DNA of 64,000 bases, from contig NC_064824.1 of NCBI RefSeq assembly GCF_024166365.1, positions 49,018,608-49,082,607 of the forward strand. The letters run 5' to 3'. This document shows, piece by piece, positions 11,590 through 64,000 of the stretch. The stretch is from Elephas maximus indicus. Its lineage: Eukaryota > Chordata > Mammalia > Proboscidea > Elephantidae. Each line of letters opens with the position of its first letter. The stretch's first letter is position 1. Both the position numbers and the translations under genes were made by a program. The notes under the pieces were generated by a model. That model worked only from the letters and a program-made list of their open reading frames with translations, ran no database searches and was not told where the DNA came from.

Positions 11590-14500
11590 AGTTTTTTTTT
11601 TCCATTTATTATATAAAAGAAAAAATTAATGCAGTTGGTTTGTACACATTTAAATTCCATAAAACAAATCCATAGAAATTAGGATACTATATGCATGCAC
11701 TCTGCATTTTCTTTGCTAAATTTTTTTGTTCACAAAAATGACAACAGATTTTTTTCCTTTAAAGCCACTAAAGCAGAGGGAGAACACAACATGCAGCACT
11801 GTACACATTTGCATAGTATATTTTACCCGGCATGCCTTGTAGAATGCTACACATACCTATATAAGAAAAATAAAAGGGGCAAATTATCAAAATAAAGAAA
11901 ATATAAAGAAAAAAATTAATTGACAATTTTATATATATATATATATTTCTTTTTTTTGCCACTTTGTAACCTGGGATATGAACAGCCCTCAGGATAGTAG
12001 GGAAAATCTTTTTACATCATCTTGCCATATTTATTTTTAGCATATTTTGTATTAATAAGTTTAGCTATTTTTTATTCCCTCCCACCACCCTTTCAAAAAC
12101 AAACCCAAAAACAAAATAGTATTCAGTACAAAACAAATTAAGGAATCCTTAAATACTATTTTATTGTTGGGACAGCTTTATTGATCATTCTGATTTCAGG
12201 CTGTGAAAAATATAAAATATTTCAAACATGTTAAAAATTCAGAAGAGCCCTACTTATGAGCTCACCTGCGTTACCGTTTGTAGTTGTTATTGAAGGACAA
12301 TTAATAAGAACGGTAAATATAGTATGAATCTTATCACAAAATAAAATTTAGTAAGTTTTTATGGAAGGGAATAAAATAAATCACATCCACAGATTGCAAG
12401 GCTACGAAATGAATTGCTGGAAAAATATCAAGCAGCAAGTTAAAAAGATGGTAAATGAAATAACTCTAACAAACTTAGAACTAAATATATATACTTTTTA
12501 AAAAACAACTGCCAAATTAAACAGTGGATTTTGTTGTAAGTTTGTGCTATAACAAATGTGCTTCTTTCTCCTCAATCTATTTTCATATTATTGGCAAAAT
12601 ATATATATTTTATAATTTTGTACTGTACAATATATGTTTTTTGCTACATTATTTTTCTACTGCTAATGCAGTTTAGAAGTAACAACATAGATTAATTTTG
12701 GCAATAAAATGCTTTCATTTTAATAACGTCCCAGAAAATATTTGTAAGGCATATGAAAAATAGTATGCAACAATATAGCATTAATGATCCTGCATCTTTA
12801 ATACATCCCTTATGCATACAGAATTCACACTGATTTCAGTTAAAAGTGTGTGGAAGTGGCATGCAAGTGGGGCAAGAGTGGTTCCTACATAAATATAGAC
12901 ATAGCCATTTGTTGAGAAACCTAAGTGTTCAAAACATAACAAAGAACACTTACAAAGTATTGAAAAACTAGAGGCCAGTCACTTTTGGTTTTTAGATTGT
13001 TCTCATTTTAACTCATGAGAAATTTCAAATGAGGAATTATTAGTGTATTCCCCAAAGCACTCTAAATTCATTAGTAATGTTTTCTACTATCTTTCTGCAA
13101 ACATTTTACATACATCAAAAGAAACGAACATTTCATCTGTAACTGCGACTCCTCAAAACTCATTGCAATTCATTTTTATTTACACATTTTTCATGACAAG
13201 TGGTAGGTACAGCCCTTAGTCAAGTTTACTGGATGACATATTTTCTATTCTTCTCATAATGTCCCTCAGTTACATGAAGCATTTGGGATTAAGTCATTCA
13301 CAAGTAGATAGAGATAATTGATATAAGAAGACATATTTCATTTGAGAAAGACTGTTTTGATGAAAGAAACCTTTAAAAGGTAATTTTTGAATTCTCTAGC
13401 TCTGTCTGACCGTATAAACAAATTTTACTACTTTGACTAATTTGACTGCTTAAGCCAATTAAAAAAAAAAGTTATCCTTATTGTCTGTCTGACAACTATC
13501 GCATTGACCGGTTTAATCATGATTATCATTTAGAAGGGGACTGTTCTCTGCCCTATAATCACAGCTTGAGTGAGTAGTAACATTTTTAATATTTAAAGGT
13601 ATGAGGAACTAACGAAACAAATCGTATTACATAATTTCCTCTAAAGTTTTCATTCATATAGTCATTCGAGGGTGTGTTTTATATAATTAAAACAGAAAAC
13701 AGCATGCAACATTGTCATGAAAGACAAAGGCAGAGATATAAAAGCAATAAGGTGTACACTTGTATTTCCTTGAAACATATGAACTCTGTTCCAATTACCT
13801 GGAAGTTCAAGATACTATCCTTATACAGTAAATATTCTGGGTGTCCACAGCAGAAATCAAGAATTAACAAAATTTGAATTGCAAACCAGCTGCACTTAAA
13901 CATCAAGTCTCCGGACCTACGACTCTCTTTTAGACTTAGAGCTAGATAATATAACGAGTGGCACACACAAGACAAGTCCCTCGCACTTTGTTTTGTTCCC
14001 TAGGACAACTTATTTATTAAATTAACTTTGCCTCATGATATAATGTGAACCCATTTAAAGACAACTTCACTAACAAGGAAGAAATGAAAGGGTGAGGAGT
14101 ATTTTGGAAACAGTTTAAGGGGAAGATACCTTTTAACATTTGAAGTGTTTAGTTTTGCAGCAAGGTTGGTAGTATAGTAATAATAAATTTGATCACTACT
14201 TACTGATATGTTTTTCCCTTTAAAGACAGACTGCCTTCTCTAGAGAAGAGGTAGTACAAATATCAATATATAGAGCAATTTTTAAAATGGTAATACATTG
14301 TTTTATTTTTTTTAATATTAAAATAAAATTGCATAACTAAGAAAATACATTAGCATGCAAATTAAGGTTGCCTAGAAACATTCTTAAGTGACATCCTGGT
14401 TCTCAACAACACTTTATGATATGTTTATTTAAAGGATTTAAATTTGCAAGCCATCTTTTGGCATAATTTCCCTTCTCTCCCTCCCTTTCAGTGCCCCTAC

Positions 14501-17500
14501 CTCCTATTATGAATTTTAAGGCCCCTACACAAAAGACAAGTTCAAGTATGCAGGAATGAAAAGAGGTTAACATTCCAAAAATACATTTGCACACAACAAT
14601 AATAAATAACAAATTACTTAAAGGGAACAAATAATTTTCTCAGAATTTGTTTTCTATTTTAAAAATTCATTTCATTAAGGACTAAATGCAATGACTTATA
14701 TCGTCACATATTTAAGAGTCTCTTTTTTTTTATAAGGAAAGACCATCAGTCTAAATTGTTAGCAATTTCAATTTTCTTTCCAATAGAATTGTATAAAGAT
14801 AATAGAGTATCATCAAGTCATTTATAAACATTTTTAAGTGCTGCTTTACATTTTGGAGTGAACAAAATAACATTGTTGATTGTACTGGAATTACATTATA
14901 GTGAGAATTAACATCACGATTGGCAAATTGCATCCTTTTGTTCCAGGACTACATTTCTACATTGTCACATGAATTCACATTGTTACAAGCCACTTGACAG
15001 AAATTATAGAATTTTAATATATGGTATATGCTATGAGTTAAAATAGCTTCAAAATATTGTAAGACTTGTTTCCCTTGCTTATTATCATTTGCTATTTTAA
15101 AATAAAACCAATAAAAAAATGAACTATTTGTGGAATATGTATTTTCCAAAGGTGCTAGGGTTTGCCTGGCAAAAATAAAACTTTTTCATTTAGTATATAT
15201 CTGTATTTTACTATCATTTACACAATAAACCCTATGGCTTTAAAAAAAAAAAAAAGGAAGATAACACATCTCCTGTTCATTTGGAGAAGACAAACTTATT
15301 ACAAAAGGAAGGGAAGAGGATATGCCAAATCAGAGTAAAAATTAAAATATATCCCTCAAGAAAATATACATTATACCCTTTCCAAGATTGTTAGTTTCTG
15401 AGTAAGAATATAAAGCAAAACAGCTATGGACACTTGATGGTAAATGATAGATTGGGTTTGTGCCCGGGTATTGAATGAGCCCCTCTCTTGATCAGCATGA
15501 CATGGAAGACTTAGAAAAAAGACTTTGAGAGGCCTTTAAAAATAAGTGACTTTTAAAAAGTTTGAAAGATGGTAATCTTATTAACTAGGAAATATATGTA
15601 AATGTGGTTGCAGCTACCTGCCATAAAATGTAAATACCTTAAAGTAGTTAAATGACCGGATTGCTAATGCTACTACAGAAAAAGCCGAACAGATGTCTAG
15701 TCTAATTTTATACACCTTGGTGCACTCTTTGCAATTAAATATTTTAATGCGCACAAACAAGAAACCAGTAAAGCATATAGAAAAATGTTTTTGGCTAATG
15801 TTTTCTTTCTCATGCAAATATGTGCTATACATGTAATAAATATAGTTTTGTTTGCTGGAAAATGCTCTTCTGTGCTCTAACAAAGTATTCAGTAATGGCA
15901 GGTTATATGTTTATTAAAGTGCCTAATGAAAACAGCTCTTTTAAATGTCTTAACTGAAAGTTCTGTAAGCTTCTCTAGAAGACAAAAGAATCTCATAAGC
16001 CAATATCACATGTTAACTTTTAAAATTTACTGAGCCCATATTTCTTAATTGTATGAAATGTTTGAGATGACATATAATTATAGGCATCCTCATTATCAGC
16101 TAAACAGGTTCAAAATGGGGTACAGGCAGTGAACATGAGGACAGGGTATGTGGTGCGGTCATTAATATGGTTGAAGATAGACGAAACTAATCAAGAATAT
16201 GGAGCTTACTTTCATGGTCATGAATTATTTCACTGGTGCATGCTCTGAGAGCCTAAATATTGAAAGGCTGGGGGGAAAATAAGATAATATAAAATTATTA
16301 TTGTTTTCAGAAAAATAGGCTCCATGACATAAACCAGTAGAAAAGGAGTTTTATGGCCGGTGCTATTGGGATTTTAGAAAATGCATGCCTTGTGGAGTTA
16401 TAGAAACAAGATCCTTTTCTTAAGGAGATTTGTGTATTGTATAAAAAGGTCAGTTTCAATAATTTCTTGGACCATATTGAATCTAAGGCTTCCTTGATGT
16501 ACAACATAAGGTCTCCAATTTCATAATTATCCACTGAAAAAACTGTGAGGACTTAATGTGTGAAGAAGAGTGCTCATCAGAAGAGAAATAAGGCAGCTCA
16601 ATCTCCAAATTCTTCATAATTCTCTGCATTAAAAATGCTATAATTTAGTGAACACGTAAATTCTGTATCCGGGAGTTTTTTTTTATTATAAGCTCTAAAA
16701 TTCTAATCATTTGTTTTAACTTTTTTTTCAATTAATCATTTTTGTACAAACTTAGCTTTCAATATCAAAATTGAATGTGTTTATGTAAAACAAAAATCCT
16801 TTGTGCGATTACAAAGAATTCAGTAAAGGGCTAGAACATTCAGATATTCAAAGACTGAGTGAAGCAATGGAAATGTCCCAGTTGTGCTGGGGGGAGAAAC
16901 TGAACCCGTGTTTGTGGTTAAATGGGATAGGTGACTTCCCATCTGGAGTTGTTTAGCTTTGCACTCAGGAGGATCTGTGCCACGTCCTTACTACCTGACT
17001 TCAGATTTACGGATGTATGGATGTAGTTGTGCTTAGATTGATTAAAGGGGAAACAACACCCCATTTTCCATTTCATAAGACCAGCTAAGCCTGGGCTTTC
17101 ATTTACTACTCTCATTCATTGCTGAAGAAATTTTGAGTTTCATTGCCAACTTCAAACGAACTAACGATAGTGACTAAACAAAAAGCAAAACACTTTGAAT
17201 ACAACAACTGTGCCAGGGAAAAAATAAAAATAATAAAATCTGAGGAAACTATATAATTGCTGCATTAATTTGAGGTTTTTTTTGGCACTATCAATACATT
17301 TGGTAAGTCTGAAAAAGCCATTCTGGCAACAACAACATATATTAAAATGTTTATACATTCCAACTTTAAGTGTAAATTTTGATTCCAGCAAATAAATACC
17401 ATAGCTGGTTTTGGTTTCTATTGGTATTCTGATTTTCTTATTCATTAGTTTTTTTTTTTTTTTTCAAATTTTTCAATTGATTGCAACATGCTCAAGTAGA

Positions 17501-17911
17501 CTTTCTAGTCAATTCACCCAAATTCCAACAGGAATTGGTTTATAAATTGGTTCCAACTGGAACTGGTCATTTGGAATTTCCAGCATGGGAAATTATTTTA
17601 TATGTGCCTTGATCATTACCCTAAATTACAAATTGATGTGTCTAAATCTAATGAAGAAAACAAAAGGTACTGTTATGTAAATGTTGCACTTAAAAATATC
17701 TATATGATTGGGCATCTAATATCCATCTAGGCATAAGGGCATAATGTACTTTTTTTTTTTTTTTGCCCCCTACTTAGCATCAAATGACAGCAGCCCATAG
17801 CACAGTAAACACTGTGCTGTACCTGCCAAGTTAAGATGATTTGTTTATCCTAGCAGTGCTATGGCAAATTGTCAACAGATGAATATTTTGTGTGTGTTTG
17901 TTTCTGCAGAC
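11590..17911 (-). other. CACNB4: Probable long 3' UTR of CACNB4
   Basis: Downstream of the stop codon lies about 6.3 kb of AT-rich DNA with no AfroSINE, LTR or LINE that I can recognise, whereas the flanks are dense in them. That purity, and my memory that CACNB4 mRNAs have a UTR of several kilobases, suggest transcribed and constrained sequence. A candidate polyadenylation signal lies at the left end. Shorter alternative ends are possible because several AATAAA-like hexamers occur on the minus strand. The region holds only short homopolymers and a TA run at 11931-11946. Confidence 0.6.
11605..11610 (-). terminator. CACNB4: Candidate distal CACNB4 polyadenylation signal (AATAAA)
   Basis: TTTATT on the plus strand reads AATAAA on the minus strand, followed within 15 bases by an A-rich run and a possible cleavage point near 11590. 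It is chosen because repeat-free DNA ends close to here. It has not been matched to a transcript. Confidence 0.4.

Positions 17912-64000
<46,089 letters not shown>

Larger units (their letters stand above)
6871..11590. other. Intergenic spacer between CACNB4 3' end and ARL5A promoter
   Basis: No exon-like sequence is visible. The segment holds a cluster of five AfroSINEs (7.6-9.0 kb), a longer AfroSINE at 10.1-10.3 kb and two MIR remnants. The right edge depends on where the CACNB4 transcript ends. Confidence 0.55.

Overview
This window is nuclear DNA from an afrotherian mammal, most likely an elephant. About two dozen copies of a tRNA-derived SINE of the AfroSINE type (head GGAGCCCTGGTGGCGCAGTG, tail near GAATCGACTCGACGGCAATG) lie on both strands, among older mammalian repeats (MIR, L2, MLT1-type LTRs, hAT relics). 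The genes are mammalian, split into short exons with GT/AG junctions. I see no prokaryotic genes, CRISPR array, RNA gene or replication origin.

Layout, left to right. Positions 1-6365 are the start of the first intron of ARL5A (minus strand), whose first coding exon (6366-6411) lies in a CpG island at about 6170-6870. Positions 6870 to about 11590 are the spacer between two genes pointing the same way, with a cluster of AfroSINEs at 7.6-9.0 kb. From about 11590 to 17911 runs an AT-rich, SINE-free stretch that I read as the long 3' UTR of CACNB4. From 17912 to 63702 lie the last twelve coding exons of CACNB4, the voltage-gated calcium channel beta-4 subunit, on the minus strand. They join in frame to 1416 bp (471 residues plus stop), exactly residues 50-520 of the 520-residue mammalian protein as I recall it. 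The first coding exons lie beyond the right edge. The order ARL5A then CACNB4, both on the minus strand, matches human 2q23.

ARL5A is an Arf-like GTPase of the Golgi. CACNB4 carries SH3, HOOK and guanylate-kinase-like modules that bind the alpha-1 subunit of voltage-gated calcium channels. Nothing in the sequence links the two beyond adjacency.

The most unusual material is in the introns. Two palindromic hAT-like elements sit at 30.5-31.7 kb: one splits an AfroSINE and the other has an 8-bp target duplication. Beside them are SINEs that share an AfroSINE-like body but carry a tRNA-Gly-like head. There is a perfect 15-copy GGACCA hexamer array at 47.0 kb, and a retroelement tail that ends next to the predicted branch point of CACNB4 exon 11. 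I could run no database search, so repeat family names come from memory and are graded accordingly.
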